Assembly (NCBI GenBank): GCA_963920635.1
Contig: OY987305.1
Span: forward strand, 20,670,876-20,734,875
Direction: 5' to 3'
From: Pseudeuparius sepicola
Taxonomy: Eukaryota; Arthropoda; Insecta; Coleoptera; Anthribidae
DNA: 64,000 nucleotides
Numbering within the stretch: the stretch's first letter is position 1; each line of letters starts with the position of its first letter. Positions 42,561-53,779 of this stretch are shown here, one piece after another. The notes under the pieces were generated by a model. It was not told where the DNA came from, did no database searches, and saw nothing but the letters and a program-made list of their open reading frames with translations. Position numbers and translations under genes: made by a program.

Positions 42561-43328
42561 AGACTAGTACCAGCACATAAGTGCAATGAGGAAAAGTTTA
42601 GAAGTTTATCACTCTCTTGTAAAATGGCGAATTATGTGAGAATCGCCTTTTCGTTCTAACGTCTACAACAATTTTTTTGTTTTTATTTTTGTCAATAATA
42701 TCGCATAGGTACCTACGTTTTTCAAATTACAGAGGTGCCAATAACCATCGCCAACCAAGAAAAACCTCTAGCAACGTCATAATTACTCAATAATTATTGT
42801 GTGCCTCTCTACGTGTACCGCCACTGCTTCCATACTGTTCATCCTCATCCGAACATGATGTAGTTCATGCTTCAGAAAATCTTTCGCGGCTTTACAAACA
42901 GAGGCCGGGCCCCGTGTTTGATTTTGTACCCCCTGTGGAATTCTACAACAAAGAGCGATTCGATTCCGGTGTGCGAACGAACCAATTATTACGTGTAACG
43001 TAGAAATACCCAGCAGACTATACGGGCCCCCACGCCCAAGTTCCAAGTACCACGGACTAGATTTTCATTCAATTCGTTCAATAATTATTACAGACCTATT
43101 ATAAGAATATAAATTGTCTGGAGAATTGCAATGATGCATTTTTTATAAAGCAAAATATCCTATTTCATTTGATGTCTCACACTTGCCAGTTGGTTCTCTA
43201 TACAAAGTTGTATAGTTTAAAGTATTGTATCCGTCGTGCATCTTTGATCTTTGCATTTATAATATGATTATTTAGGAAAAGGCTGTGATTAGTTTATGCC
43301 TGACCGGTATTTTTAAAAGCTTTTATTT
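42561..43328. other. Non-coding stretch
   Basis: A GC-richer patch at about 42790-43050 carries opposed ORFs of 68 and 87 codons without motifs. No repeat recognised. Confidence 0.35.
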
Positions 43329-43333
43329 AACTT

Positions 43334-43339
43334 GCAATG

Positions 43340-43368
<29 letters not shown>
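43334..43368. repeat. (ATGT)n microsatellite
   Basis: About eight to nine ATGT units in a row at the start of the Helitron-derived composite. Confidence 0.95.
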
Positions 43369-43370
<2 letters not shown>

Positions 43371-43416
43371 TTTGTTCGGGTGGAATCTTGCAACTCAATT
43401 TTGAAGCAGATATCTT

Positions 43417-43782
43417 CAACCGATCGAGCTGAAATTTTGTACACACGTTTAATTTGGATGACAATGCATGATTATATGTGTGACGTCATTCTAAATCCAA
43501 CATGGCGGATCACCCAAGATGGCGGACTAGTTAAATTTCAACCGATCGAGCTGAAATTTTGTACACACGTTTAATTTGGATGACAATGCATGATTATATG
43601 TGTGACGTCATTCTAAATCCAACATGGCGGAACACTCAAGATGGCGGACTAGTTAAATTTCAACCGATCGAGCTGAAATTTTGTACACACGTTTAATTTG
43701 GATGACAATGCATGATTATATGTGTGACGTCATTCTAAATCCAACATGGCGGAACACCCAAGATGGCGGACTAGTTAACTTT
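43417..43782. repeat. 122-bp tandem repeat, 3 units
   Basis: CAACCGATCGAGCTGAAATT starts at 43417, 43539 and 43661, an exact 122-bp period. Units are nearly identical. Each holds TGACGTCA and AACATGGCGGA. Reverse complement of the array at 6857-7246. Confidence 0.95.
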
Positions 43783-43840
43783 GACTTGTGTAGTTTGGTG
43801 AGATAGGCGTCAACAGCATTGGTCTGCAACCTGTCTCGTT

Positions 43841-44032
43841 GTATATTTAGGCTCCAAGCTCTTCGCGCCTGGTCAAGCATACGTGGCCTTAAGTAGGGTT
43901 AGATCATTAGAAGGTCTCCTCATTGAAGAGCTAGACTGTTCTAAACTAACCGGCAAACGACCTTGCAACAATGATGCGTTAACTGAGATGAATAGACTCA
44001 GACACCTGGCCAAACTAAAAATTACAAAATAA
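43841..44032 (+). pseudogene. Helitron Rep/helicase C-terminal fragment
   Basis: The frame reads GSKLFAPGQAYVALSRVRSL followed by EGLLIEELDCSKLTGKRP and ends at TAA 44032. GQAYVALSR is the conserved last helicase motif of PIF1-type Helitron proteins, and LGSKLF before it is also typical. Upstream (43790-43840) the helicase sequence is degenerate with stops and frameshifts. The protein nicks and unwinds DNA in rolling-circle transposition; only about 64 codons remain here. Confidence 0.88.
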
Positions 44033-44369
44033 ATTAAAAGTAAAAAAATATTTTTAAAAAAAGCTTTTATTTAAATGCGCTAAAAAGAATAAAATAATCT
44101 TTTCTTTTAAAACTTTTACTATCAACTTATAACGTCATTCCACAATTTATATGATATAAAAGCTTGTCGCGAGATTTAAGTTTTCAAACTAAGTAAATAC
44201 CACTACTTAAATCTCGCGACAAGCTTTTATATCATATAAATTGTGGAATGACGTTATAAGTTGATAGTAAAAGTTTTAAAAGAAAAGATTATTTTATTCT
44301 TTTTAGCGCATTTAAATAAAAGCTTTTTTTAAAAATATTTTTTTACTTTTAATTTATTTTGTAATTTTT
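44018..44369. repeat. 350-bp perfect-looking palindrome
   Basis: Arms of about 163 bp (44018-44180 and 44206-44368) appear fully complementary around a 25-nt loop (44181-44205). The left arm overlaps the last codons of the helicase fragment. Copy 1 (6506-6628) keeps only the inner 49 bp of the outer arm. Confidence 0.9.
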
Positions 44370-44895
44370 TTGCATTAATAGTTATTTGTGTATACCAAAG
44401 GAAAGGAATAAAGAGGAACTTCAAAGTATATTTTTAAAAATCGGGACAATAAGTATTATTATTCAAAAAGCGGCATAGCTGCGCCAGTATAAAATTTCGG
44501 TTAGATTATTAGAAAAGTTAGCTTACGAAAAATTAGAAAAATGCGAAATTGCCAGGTTTTAGTGAGATTCTTTATGTAAACCCTGATTTTTTAAATGTTG
44601 ATTAATAAAGAACATCATTCGAATACCATAAATAACAAATGGAAGAGAACTTGAAAAATATAATTTAAAAAGCGCGGGCACCCATCCTTGAGTTGCTGTT
44701 CTTTCCATATCATTATTTTTGTCTTGGTAGATTGAGCCAATGGACCACTATTATATGAGTCGAATTCGCGGACGTTCTCAGCCACAGAATAAGTTATTCT
44801 GTGCCTCAGCCCAACCTCGATTGCAGTCTACATACAAAATATTATCGTTGTTCATATCGACCGAACCGCTCTTACTGAAAGATTACGTTTTTGAA
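44370..44895. other. Non-coding stretch
   Basis: No gene or repeat recognised. Confidence 0.35.
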
Positions 44896-44946
44896 AGTTA
44901 AATGATCCTTTATTGGCCGGGTTTTGAATATCTGGCCACGTTTGAC
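44896..44946 (+). repeat. Dispersed repeat, copy 3, left piece
   Basis: GTTAAATGATCCTTTATTGG and GGTTTTGAATATCTGGCCAC match 37877-37920. The match stops at TTTGAC and resumes at 48171 with the same TTTGAC, so this copy was split by an insertion. Confidence 0.75.
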
Positions 44947-45049
44947 TGATTTAATAAGTGTTTTGAACAATGTGTATTTCCTAGGGCGTTAAAGTGTTCT
45001 ATTGTTATCTACTCAATTTCACAAAGATAACAGTAAAAATCATGCTTGT

Positions 45050-45190
45050 AACTATCGACCCATATCGGTAATAAACGATTTTGGTAAATTATTATAAACA
45101 TCAATAAAAGACCGATTGGAGGTCGGTGGTAAATTTATTTCTTATGCCGAGGATACTGTTTTACTGGTGGAGGCTAAGCAACTCCGATGA
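45050..45190 (+). pseudogene. LINE reverse transcriptase relic with internal deletion
   Basis: In one frame the sequence reads NYRPISVINDFGKLL, one stop, TSIKDRLE, then SYAEDTVLLVEAKQL. NYRPIS and the downstream IxxRLE are the entry blocks of non-LTR reverse transcriptases; YAEDT corresponds to the catalytic YADDT motif (one D replaced by E). The roughly 150 residues normally between them are missing, so the gene has a large internal deletion and is dead. Confidence 0.8.
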
Positions 45191-45489
45191 CATCAATTAT
45201 TCGCCGTTGCCTAATAGTTGGCGCTGATTACGCACTCCATATAATCTAGGGAGTGACAATCCGATTGTGGCATAAATCATAAATAGCATGTCAGTTGTCA
45301 CTTTCACAAGTTTTATAATTGAAAGTTGAACGTGTTTTTTCGAGTTTTCGAGGCTCTTAAATTGCGTTTCTGTATCATGGTTTACTCAAATTAGTGCCGA
45401 TCTAATAGACATGGTATGCTGCTGTGGAATATTGAAGACGGAGAGCCATCAAGTTTGCAATGTGCGCGAATTGAAGTTTATGCTGTACT

Positions 45490-47253
45490 CAGGGCCGTAG
45501 CTAGGGGTTTTCCATGGGGGGGTTTAGGTTTAAGGTTAACTTTTTGAGCATTATCCTCAAATATACAGGGTGAGTTTTTTCGATGACCACTATGGGGATC
45601 TCGGAAACTAGCAGAGATAGAACAAAGGTTAAATGGGGAAAGAATTGCTGTTTTGAATGCTCAATCTAATACCCCTTTTGGGTTTTTAAAAATGTTCATG
45701 GCTCACTAGATATTTTGAAAAGAGTGATTTTTTGCTATTTTATCAGATCTCTGTAGCTCCGTTATTTCTGATTATACAGAAAAACTGTGGAGACAAAAAT
45801 TTTATATAATTTTGGACTTAATTAGATAATTTAATCCAATTTTTTTTTACGTTGTTTGTGATTCTTGAGATATGACATAAACTTTTGTTTTTTTAAATGT
45901 AAATCATAGTTGATTGTGGCCTTATCAAATCGGCCATTTTTTGAGCTTTCCAAAGATATATAATACTCGGCATAGTTATTATAAAAAATAAAAGAGCTGG
46001 CAAATTTTCAGATTTTTTTGAATTTTCACATAGTCAGCCATGGAATATTTTCATAATTACGTTATATTTTATAATAAGACATACTTCAAACTTTTAAATA
46101 TTTTATTTTAGCTGGTAACAAAATGTAATAAAATAAAACAAAAATTAAAAAACTCAAATTCAAATTATTATTAATTTAAAAGGTCACCTTTTAAAATAAA
46201 AAATGTGTTCAAACAATCCATCATTATTTATGCAAATATTGCATCTTTTTAAAACTGAATTTGTCGCCTTAGAGAGCGCCTGTCAATACTGGCAATTGCT
46301 TCTACAACAGCTGCTCTTAATTCAACATTTGTCTCATACTTTGTTTTGTACTGTTGGGGCGGCCAGGAAATAGGTCTATTTCTCCCTATCCAAATTTTGA
46401 TAGAGCTAATCTAGGTAATTTCTTACGGGCAAATAATTATGTGGTGGACCTCCATCATGATAATTTTGTTTTATTTTGTTACATGTTGTTACCAGCTAAA
46501 AATAAAATATTTGAAAGTTTGAAGTATGTTTAATTATAAAATAGAACGTAGGTAATTATGAAAATATTCCATGGCTTTCTATGTGAAAATTTAAAAAAAT
46601 CAGAAAATTAGCCATAGCTCTTTTATTTTTATAATAACTATGCCGAGTATTATATCTTTGGAAAGCTCAAAAAATGGCCGATTTGATAAGGCCACAGCCA
46701 ACTATGATTTACATTTAAAAAACACAAGTTTATGTCATATCTCAAAAATCACAAGCAACATAAAAAATTGGATAGGATTATCTTATTAAGCCCAAAATTA
46801 TCTACAATTTTTGTTTCAACAGTTTTTCTGTATAATCAGAAATAACGGAGCTACAGAGATCTGATGAAATAGCAAAAATCACTCTTTTCAAAATCTCTAG
46901 AGAGCCATGAACTTTTTTAAAAATCCAAAAGGGGCATTACATTGAGCATTCAAAACCGCAATTCTTTTCCCATTTAACCTTTGTTCTAGCTCTGCTAGTT
47001 TCCGAGATCCTCATAGTGATCATCGGAAAAAAACTCACCCTGTATATTGCCAAACGCAAACGCTTGACCTTGATGGCATGTTACATGTTATAATAATCCA
47101 AGCAGTACAATCGTCCAAGCAGTACGATCGGCCAGCACGATTATTAATTTTTCCATTTTGGCGGGCGCCGAGCCTGTTAATTAATTTTATATATTCCGTC
47201 ATGGGGGGGGGGGGGTTGAACCCCCTAAACCCCCCCCCTTATATACGGCCCTG
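45490..47253. mobile_element. hAT-type element with perfect 8-bp target duplication
   Basis: The ends are CAGGGCCGTA (left) and TACGGCCCTG (right). GCTGTACT occurs directly outside both ends (45482-45489 and 47254-47261), a perfect 8-bp duplication characteristic of hAT transposons. G and C runs lie just inside each end (GGGGGGG at about 45518; G14 and C9 at 47202-47238). No transposase is present; most of its interior is another element (45565-47043). Confidence 0.93.
45565..47043. mobile_element. Foldback element with ACAGGGTGAG ends
   Basis: The ends are ACAGGGTGAGTTTTTT and AAAAACTCACCCTGT. Arms of about 560 bp (45565-46130 and about 46480-47043) mirror each other with moderate divergence. 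ATAT flanks both ends (45561-45564 and 47044-47047). The 350-bp centre has no ORF. Nested inside the hAT-type element and therefore younger than it. Confidence 0.9.
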
Positions 47254-47261
47254 GCTGTACT

Positions 47262-48170
47262 TACGTATAATCAACAAATAATTAAATAATCCCGGATTAT
47301 TTAACCGTATTCGTTGATAGCTCACAAACATAATACATAGGTAATTATTAGATTTTAATGGTGATATTTTCAAAACAGATCCTTTAAACTGAATAGTGTT
47401 TGGTACGTGTATGCATTATGCATATTGGATTGACATTGGAAAATCAAAAGGTAATACTTATACCTAAATTGACTTAGACCATGCTGAAGTTGTATGTCAG
47501 AAAAACCTCCACTATGGTTTTGAGATTTCCGTGCAAACGTATAAGTAAAAAATTAAAGGTTTTGGATATGTTATCATTATTTGGGATGGTACATATCATA
47601 CGAATTTGGAATCTTTAACTTCATCGCATCGTTTTATTTAGAAAGGAAAAGCGATTTTCTACCCGAATGTTATTGTTCTCCTATCTTTGTTTCCATTCAC
47701 CTATACTTCTAATAATACAAAATTGAGATCGCCTGCCCGAAACACTCATTCATAACACAAGGAATAAATTAAACCGAAATGTCTCTGCCGACTTGCAACC
47801 AAGTCAGCGATTCATAAATTATTTTAGACGTAATTTTTTTAATCTGTTGCCTTCAAAATAAGACATTTCAATAATATCCACATAATGTAAAAAAAATCAA
47901 AAACACTTGATAGACAATAGTGAACAATTTGTAAGCCTTCTTACAGATTAATTTACACGACATAATATACCTAATGTGCCATTATGCATAGGTATGTATC
48001 TGCTATTTTCAGTGTAAAAAATTAAAATAAATGTGCTATTAAGTCTCGCTAAATACACACACAAGCAATTTGTCTTTTCTTAGGTGTAGATACCCACTAC
48101 CTATTTAAAAAATATATATTTGTACATAGGTACATCGGAAAGAGAAAACGAATAAATTTGATTTCATTTG
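47262..48170. other. AT-rich remainder of the LINE-bearing insertion
   Basis: No coding sequence recognised; ends AATAAATTTGATTTCATTTG at the junction with the interrupted repeat. Confidence 0.35.
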
Positions 48171-48275
48171 TTTGACGAGCGGCTGGCATGTCTGACATTT
48201 GATATGTAAATCTCGCCAAGTTATAGAGAAAATCGTACAGTAATGATTTATTTTAGTGCTGATTTCTGAGCAAAC
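48171..48275 (+). repeat. Dispersed repeat, copy 3, right piece
   Basis: TTTGACGAGCGGCTGGCATG, then AAATCTCGCCAAG and AATCGTACAGTAATG continue the match to 37919-38030 exactly where the left piece stopped. Confidence 0.75.
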
Positions 48276-48555
48276 GAAATTTAAAATGTTAAATACCTAG
48301 TCGTTTTTACCAGTAAATAGGTATATAGGTATCTACTATTTGCGTAGGTAGGTACCGAAGATCCTTCTATCGCCTTCTATCTAGGTACATGGCAGATATT
48401 ATTTCCCTCTTGTTACTCGTTCACTGTCACCTTAAAATATTTTACAAGGCTAAAATGAGACCATCATCAAAGTCCCTTGAAACAATATAATAAAAAACTC
48501 TAATTGGCGTCACAAAAAGAATATAGGAAATAAGCATCACGCAGTTTTCAAAAAT
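48276..48555. other. Non-coding stretch
   Basis: Short AT-rich stretch with TAGGTACC motifs and nothing else recognised. Confidence 0.35.
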
Positions 48556-48557
48556 AT

Positions 48558-50418
48558 ACAGGGTTAACTATCAATTAGTACAAAAATATTTATGGTAGAT
48601 AAAGAAAAATTAGACTTGCCAAAATAAATTTTCAAAAATTTTCTAACATTTGTCTTAAGCCTACATTTTTTTTTCAAATTGTATAAACCCCTCAAAAAAC
48701 GCCGCCTATGGACGCCCGCGTGACGTGTCTCAAAATTTCGCGTAAGTATGTCAATGGTAGTGACAGGTAGTGAAATAGCGCAGCGTTGCCACGTCCATCA
48801 ATTTATCCAAGGATTCACCACAAAATTTCGATTTCCTGTTGGAAACGATTACTTTCTCAGGAACATGTAGATGTAGAATGCCTATGAAATACCTACCTTA
48901 CTGACATTTCCAGGATTGAATATTGCACAATTTTCTGTTTTCTTGCTTTTACACATTAAAAGTCGCACAACACTACACAACATTCATCACATTTTCTAAA
49001 TCTGTTGGGGACCTCTTGTTTCCCTCCACCATTCCTTTTGTTTGAAGCGAGATACTCAGCCTGACGACCACGGAGGAGGATCCCCTCCGCCAGGAAAATC
49101 CCGAAGGTTAACCAAAAAACACAACTGCACTAGCACACATTGCACATGCAAAGCACTACAGTAGCTGTTCAAAGAGGCCGCCGTTAACCTCGATGCACAA
49201 ATTCACTCGGTTAATTAAATTTAAAATTTTGCATTTTTTGCTTCAGGATCTTCTCTTCTACTTATTCTGGGCCAGGCCGAATAAGTGAGTCAATCTGCTG
49301 GCAGTATACCGTACATGGTATATTTCATCTAAAACCATATAATCCATTTACTAACAAATAAGAACTATCAAATAAAAACATTACTTTGACCAAGCGAGGG
49401 TGCTTCGCAACTTAGCTGTTTAAGTTTGCCTGGTCGATTCCACAAAGTACATAATCCTAAGGTACTTCTTTTTTTCATCAATATCCTCACCCTCAGTGGG
49501 AAAATGTTGGTCGCACGTCTAAAAACATGTTTCACTATTTCACATACCTACTTTCAAAACTAAATTAATTTTAGCCCTTCTAACCTGTAATGTTGCGGTC
49601 CTAGTGCACTAGTAAAAAGCCTAGCGTTCAATTAATTGCAAAATAGCTTTAAAACACATCAAAATACACAAATACAGGAAAATATCGCCGAACATTCAGA
49701 GGGACGCAGGGAAACGTCGAGTAAACATCGGACGAAATACGATGATTCACCCGCGCGTTATCCCGCGCGTTATCTGGCGCAACAACTATAGTGTGAAGTG
49801 CGACGTCGAACAAAACTAACCATCGATTCGATACACAGTCTTTGTATTGCAAAGCGTTCAGTCCAATAACGCCGGCATTAAGAAATCACAGAATTCTTTT
49901 TGTTTAGTATAGGTAGATTTCTTATGAAAATTATTTTTCTGAAGACTAATCTAACATTGACATCGATATCGATAATTATTACGCACCACTCCAACCTCTA
50001 CTGTTCTGTGGGTTTCGTGCCCAGTGAAATGTCAGTAACCTACGATAGCGCGGTATGTCGAATGAATTTGGTTCTACCGGTCCCGAAATCGTGGTTTCGC
50101 GAGAAGTGTTTTTGTACTTACTTGGTGCCGCTATGTGAAAATGCAAAAACAAAAAACGCGTAGGGATTCAGGATTACCTACCTAGCCTCGGGACCGAGCT
50201 CGAGACGAGCCTCGGGACTCGGGATTCATATACTGTTTTCTGTTTTCAAATTTCAAACTAAGGTAAGGTGAATCACTTCCAGCCGACAGTATATTTCGAA
50301 GCTATATTGGATGACGTAATTATAGGCGGAGATTTACAGGGATAATTGGGGTTTTTACCCTTGTTTTAAAGATCGTAAAAAAACTAAAAATATTTTTCTA
50401 TGTTTTGAACTTAATGAA
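48558..50418 (-). mobile_element. Decayed DNA transposon, ACAGGGTTAACTATCA ends
   Basis: The left end ACAGGGTTAACTATCAATTA matches the end at 14075. The right part (49986-50418) matches 14130-14655 in reverse complement. Between them is the C-terminal end of an IS630-like transposase on the minus strand (49211-49156). The outermost right end has been lost next to the THAP foldback element. This appears to be the larger relative of the fragment at 14075. Confidence 0.6.
49156..49211 (-). pseudogene. Transposase C-terminal tail (NGGLFEQLL motif)
   Basis: The minus strand reads RVNLCIEVNGGLFEQLL and then stops. An NGG-x-FEHLL ending preceded by C-x-x is, from memory, the conserved C-terminus of insect IS630-like transposases whose N-terminus is the DUF4817 helix-turn-helix, the same kind as the fragment at 13083. 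No catalytic domain is readable upstream. Short but distinctive; moderate confidence. Confidence 0.55.
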
Positions 50419-51149
50419 CTATACATATATAATATTGTCAATAGGTCTCTAAAAAGCCTGCACAAGTGACCAGCCGTCGAACGGTTTAACCCATGCAAGT
50501 ATTGGTAATATTATATTAGACGAGCATACAGTCGCTTGTTTTTACTACAATACCTATTTTCTCTGTCTCTTCCGTCACTAATACCAGGTTCGGGTTAATA
50601 TGGTTAAAAAAGTATTTTGTCTCATATTTTATTGCCGAGGCGCCTGCTCTCGAGCTATCCTGGTAAAATATAAATGAACTCACTTGGAACACAGTGCTAT
50701 ACGGAGCGCGATCTATTTTATAGCATTTACCACGTTCTGCTACTGGTAAAAAGACCAGACTTATCAGCAGAAATAATCCGTATAAAATTCAAAGGTTTTA
50801 TGCGGTCGACGTCGACCTAGTCAAGCAGGTAGCAAGCAAATAAGAAAGCGAGCGTAGCGATTTGATTGGTCGGCGTTTCGGACATCCACGGAGCAGGTGT
50901 TGACATAGGCCAGTTAGGCCATCAGTATAACCAAAGTATAGAGAATAATATAAGTCCGCTCACTTCGCCTGTGTAAACAAATATTTCCCTCCTGCCCGAT
51001 CCCGCTCCCTTCGTCTTAGCCCTCAATCGATATCCCGCTGAGCGGGCGATTCCGAGCGTCACTTTAAGTGTCTCTCGGAACGGTGTGCTTCGTATTGTAC
51101 CCGGTGCGCGTAAATTATATCCAATAGTGTTGCCAATTTTTAGTAGTGA

Positions 51150-51624
51150 TGGATTTATCACGGTTCTTATTGCAGTGCGGATGGCTGTAAAAGCAAGTCC
51201 TTTTTTCGAATTCCTAAAGACCCTGAAAGGTAAGATTTAGTTTGAAGTATAATAATTAAGAAAAATGTCCTGATCAATTATTTCTATAGTCATCGAAATA
51301 TTATTATATTATTACATAATACTCGTATTATGCATAATATTATATGACATATATACATTGTATATGTTGAATAATATAAAGCCAACGTGTCACAGGTGTG
51401 TTTCTTTCTTTGTTGTAAATAAAAATATTGATATTTGCAGATGTCAGCAATGGAAGAAGGCCTTAGGGTTCTTCAAAGACCATAAATTTGCGAATATTGC
51501 ACCTGAAGAGGCACATAAAAGTATAAAAATTTGTAAGACACATTTTGATGACCAATCATTCACTTTTTATTGTTTATTAACAACTGCTGTTCCATTAAGA
51601 TTATTACCAGAAGCTTATGGTTAG
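51150..51624 (+). pseudogene. THAP zinc-finger domain, two exons, stops after the domain
   Basis: Exon 1 (open from 51150 to 51229) encodes YCSADGCKSKSFFRIPKDPE, with the first zinc ligands C-x4-C and the FxxIPKD block. A GTAAG donor at 51230 and a TTTGCAG acceptor ending at 51440 define a 211-bp intron. The phase joins AG|A into an arginine. Exon 2 (51441-51624) continues CQQWKKALGFF and ends with ICKTHFDDQSF and TAVPLRLLPEAYG, supplying the domain's invariant W, C-x2-H and AVP. All C2CH ligands and the tryptophan are present. The ATG at 51149 is one base out of frame with exon 1, and translation ends at TAG 51622-51624 right after the domain. A 64-codon frame (51637-51831) follows. As a DNA-binding module it would target transposon ends; here it is separated from any transposase. 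Confidence 0.82.
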
Positions 51625-52994
51625 AGGCATATTCGCATGTGTAATCTAACAGGCAGAGACAAGTCAACAATATTTTGTGAACTAAAAGCCTATGAAGGCA
51701 GTTCAGGACCATTTCGCAGTTTGACAGTATACCTACCTCCACGAGAATTTAGTGAATATATAAATTTAGAAAATATTTTCTTACCAAAATTTAATGACTT
51801 ATCGCATCAGGATGGCTTGCTTAGGTTCTAGCCTACTAAAGGAATTTCGATCAGTAAAATACATATTTTTTACTACTAACCTGAGAAATCACCATTATTT
51901 ACCTCATTCCTCTAATGAGAAGTAATATTTCTCTACCTAGGTAAATAATGATAATAAAAAAATACCTAGGTAAATAATGAAAATTTTCTATGTGACATTT
52001 AAAAATTAGTGTCATTTTATCAGCTTGACAACTGAACTCCCAAGCTACTTGATATTTTGAAGTATTTAAAAAAAAGCAAGAAATAACTAAAATATGGCAA
52101 TATTTCAATGTTAGTAGTAAAAAAAATTCTATATACACTTCGGTTGAGAAGGCCATTATTTACCTCGCACATTATATCCTTTGGCGCTACGCGCCTCAGG
52201 ATATAAAAATGCTCGGTAAATAATGGCTCACTTCTCAACCTAGGTGTATAATATACTATTATATCCTTGTGCAAATTTTCCCCACGACTATTTGGTTTCA
52301 TTATCTATATACGCGAGTTCGTATTTACTACACACTTAAATTTGTGTAAAAAAATGTAAATAATTTTGGTTGCTCCTTAGGTACACACTTATGTGTATTT
52401 TTATTTACCCTAGCTAGGTATATCTTGCGATATTTAAACGCAAAAAGTAAAATACCTGCATTTTTATTATACATATATTATACATAATATACATATTATA
52501 CATATTATGCTCCTTATTTTTCTACTATAAGAATTACGCTGCTATTGTGCATAATGGAAAGTTAATATAGAGGTGTCCCCGTATAACTTGGTACAATCAG
52601 CTTTACCTACGGTGTTTTCGATAGTCCACCCTCGTAAATAACGGAGTGGCGAGCTGACATTAATTTACGATCGGTCGCAAAAAATCGGCGGCTTTTCGAC
52701 GACTTCAAAGGAGTGATCCGACTTATAGTATTCTCTAGACTTTGGTATAACCAGTGCCGTGCACGAAAATAAGGATTGCGCTTTATTTTACGGATTTTGG
52801 TTTTGTGTATAGATTTTTGTGTGGTGTTGTTTTGTGTGAAACAAAACTATTGGTTTGCGTTGGTTTGAATTATTTCAAAGTTTATTTTATTCTTTTTTAG
52901 AGCATTTAAATAAAATTTTTGTAATATTGATAAGGGCTGCGCTCCGCCTAAGACTCGAACTTGCTTTACAAAGCAAACGCCGCGCAAGCGTTTT

Positions 52995-53055
52995 TATGCT
53001 GTTCCAAGTGATTCTGTTTATATAGTATTTCTAAAGTCATTTGGAACAGCATAAA
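52995..53055. repeat. Hairpin inside the right THAP-element arm
   Basis: TTTATGCTGTTCCAAGTGA and TCATTTGGAACAGCATAAA are inverted around a 22-nt loop. A related half-site, TTTATGCTGTTTCAAGTGAC, lies at 53657. It marks a small insertion that has no counterpart in the left arm. Confidence 0.75.
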
Positions 53056-53512
53056 TACCTGTGAATTTTATACGGGTGATTTCGGCTGATGAGTCTGGTA
53101 TTTTTACCAGTAGCAGAGCGTGGTAAGCTATGAAATAGATCGCGCCTCGTATATCACTGTGTTCCATTTATATTTTACCAGGGTAGCTCGAGAACAGGCT
53201 CTTCCGGCAATAAAATACGAGTCAAAACACTTTTTTAACCATATTAAACCGTACCTGGTATTATAAGTAAAAGGAGATGAAGGAGACAGAGACGATAGAT
53301 ATTGTAGTAAAAACAATTGACTGCATGCTCGCATTGCTCGCCTAATATAATATATCACCAATACTTGCATGGGCTACACTGTTCGACGGCCGGCCACTTG
53401 TACAGCGAAATGCGGTGGATATGCGTGCGATAATTTCACAGATTTTAGGATATACTTGCGTAAATAGTTGTAGTCGATATGGCTTTTTAGAGACCCTTTG
53501 ACAATATTATGG

Positions 53513-53779
53513 TGCATTAACCTTTACGTTGTGTTTGACGACAACCTTAAAAAACCCTTAAAAGTGAAATATTATGTTGCTTTTAGAATATGTATATCTT
53601 TAAAAAACTGCGTGACGCTTATGTCCTATATTAAGTTTTTTTTATGCAATTAGAGTTTTTTATGCTGTTTCAAGTGACTTTAAAAATACTATTCCATACC
53701 TATGTTCTTAACAACTCGCAGGCTTGTTCCACACAAAGCAGTTTTATGACACGTTGCACGTTGCTTTGTACATCGGCCA
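53513..53779. other. Non-coding stretch
   Basis: AT-rich, no gene recognised. Confidence 0.3.

Larger units (their letters stand above)
43329..44369 (+). mobile_element. Helitron-derived composite, copy 2
   Basis: In order: a (TATG)n tract (about 43334-43368), a GTTCGGGTGGAATCTTGC leader, three 122-bp tandem units (43417-43782), a Helitron helicase C-terminal frame ending at 44032, and a 350-bp palindrome. A microsatellite plus tandem repeats plus a terminal hairpin is the known layout of Helentron-associated elements. Copy 1 at 6506-7246 is inverted and shorter. Confidence 0.75.
44947..48170 (+). mobile_element. Insertion carrying LINE remnants inside the dispersed repeat
   Basis: The interrupted dispersed repeat shows GTTTGAC on both sides of this 3.2-kb stretch (44940-44946 and 48170-48176), a 7-bp apparent target duplication. 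No terminal inverted repeats are visible. A LINE reverse transcriptase relic (45050-45190) lies near the left side, so a degraded non-LTR element is the simplest reading, with later insertions inside. Confidence 0.6.
50429..53512. mobile_element. Long-TIR element carrying a THAP-domain gene
   Basis: Inverted arms of roughly 550 bp (50429-50975 and 52715-53512) share AATATTGTCAA...GGTCTCTAAAAAGCC at the outside, AATACTTGCATGGG-type and GATCGCGCTCC-like blocks in the middle, and TATAACCAAAGT(A/C)TAGAGAATA at the inside. The right arm is interrupted by about 300 bp at 52760-53065, including a hairpin. The centre encodes a spliced THAP domain. THAP domains head the transposases of P and Kolobok DNA transposons, so this is probably a member or derivative of one of them; the target duplication could not be read. 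Confidence 0.7.

Noticed and set aside
45565..47043. Reading the inner foldback as the termini of the hAT-type element
   Set aside because: Its ends (ACAGGGTGAG) and ATAT flanks differ from the CAGGGCCGTA ends and the 8-bp duplication of the enclosing element, so they are separate insertions.
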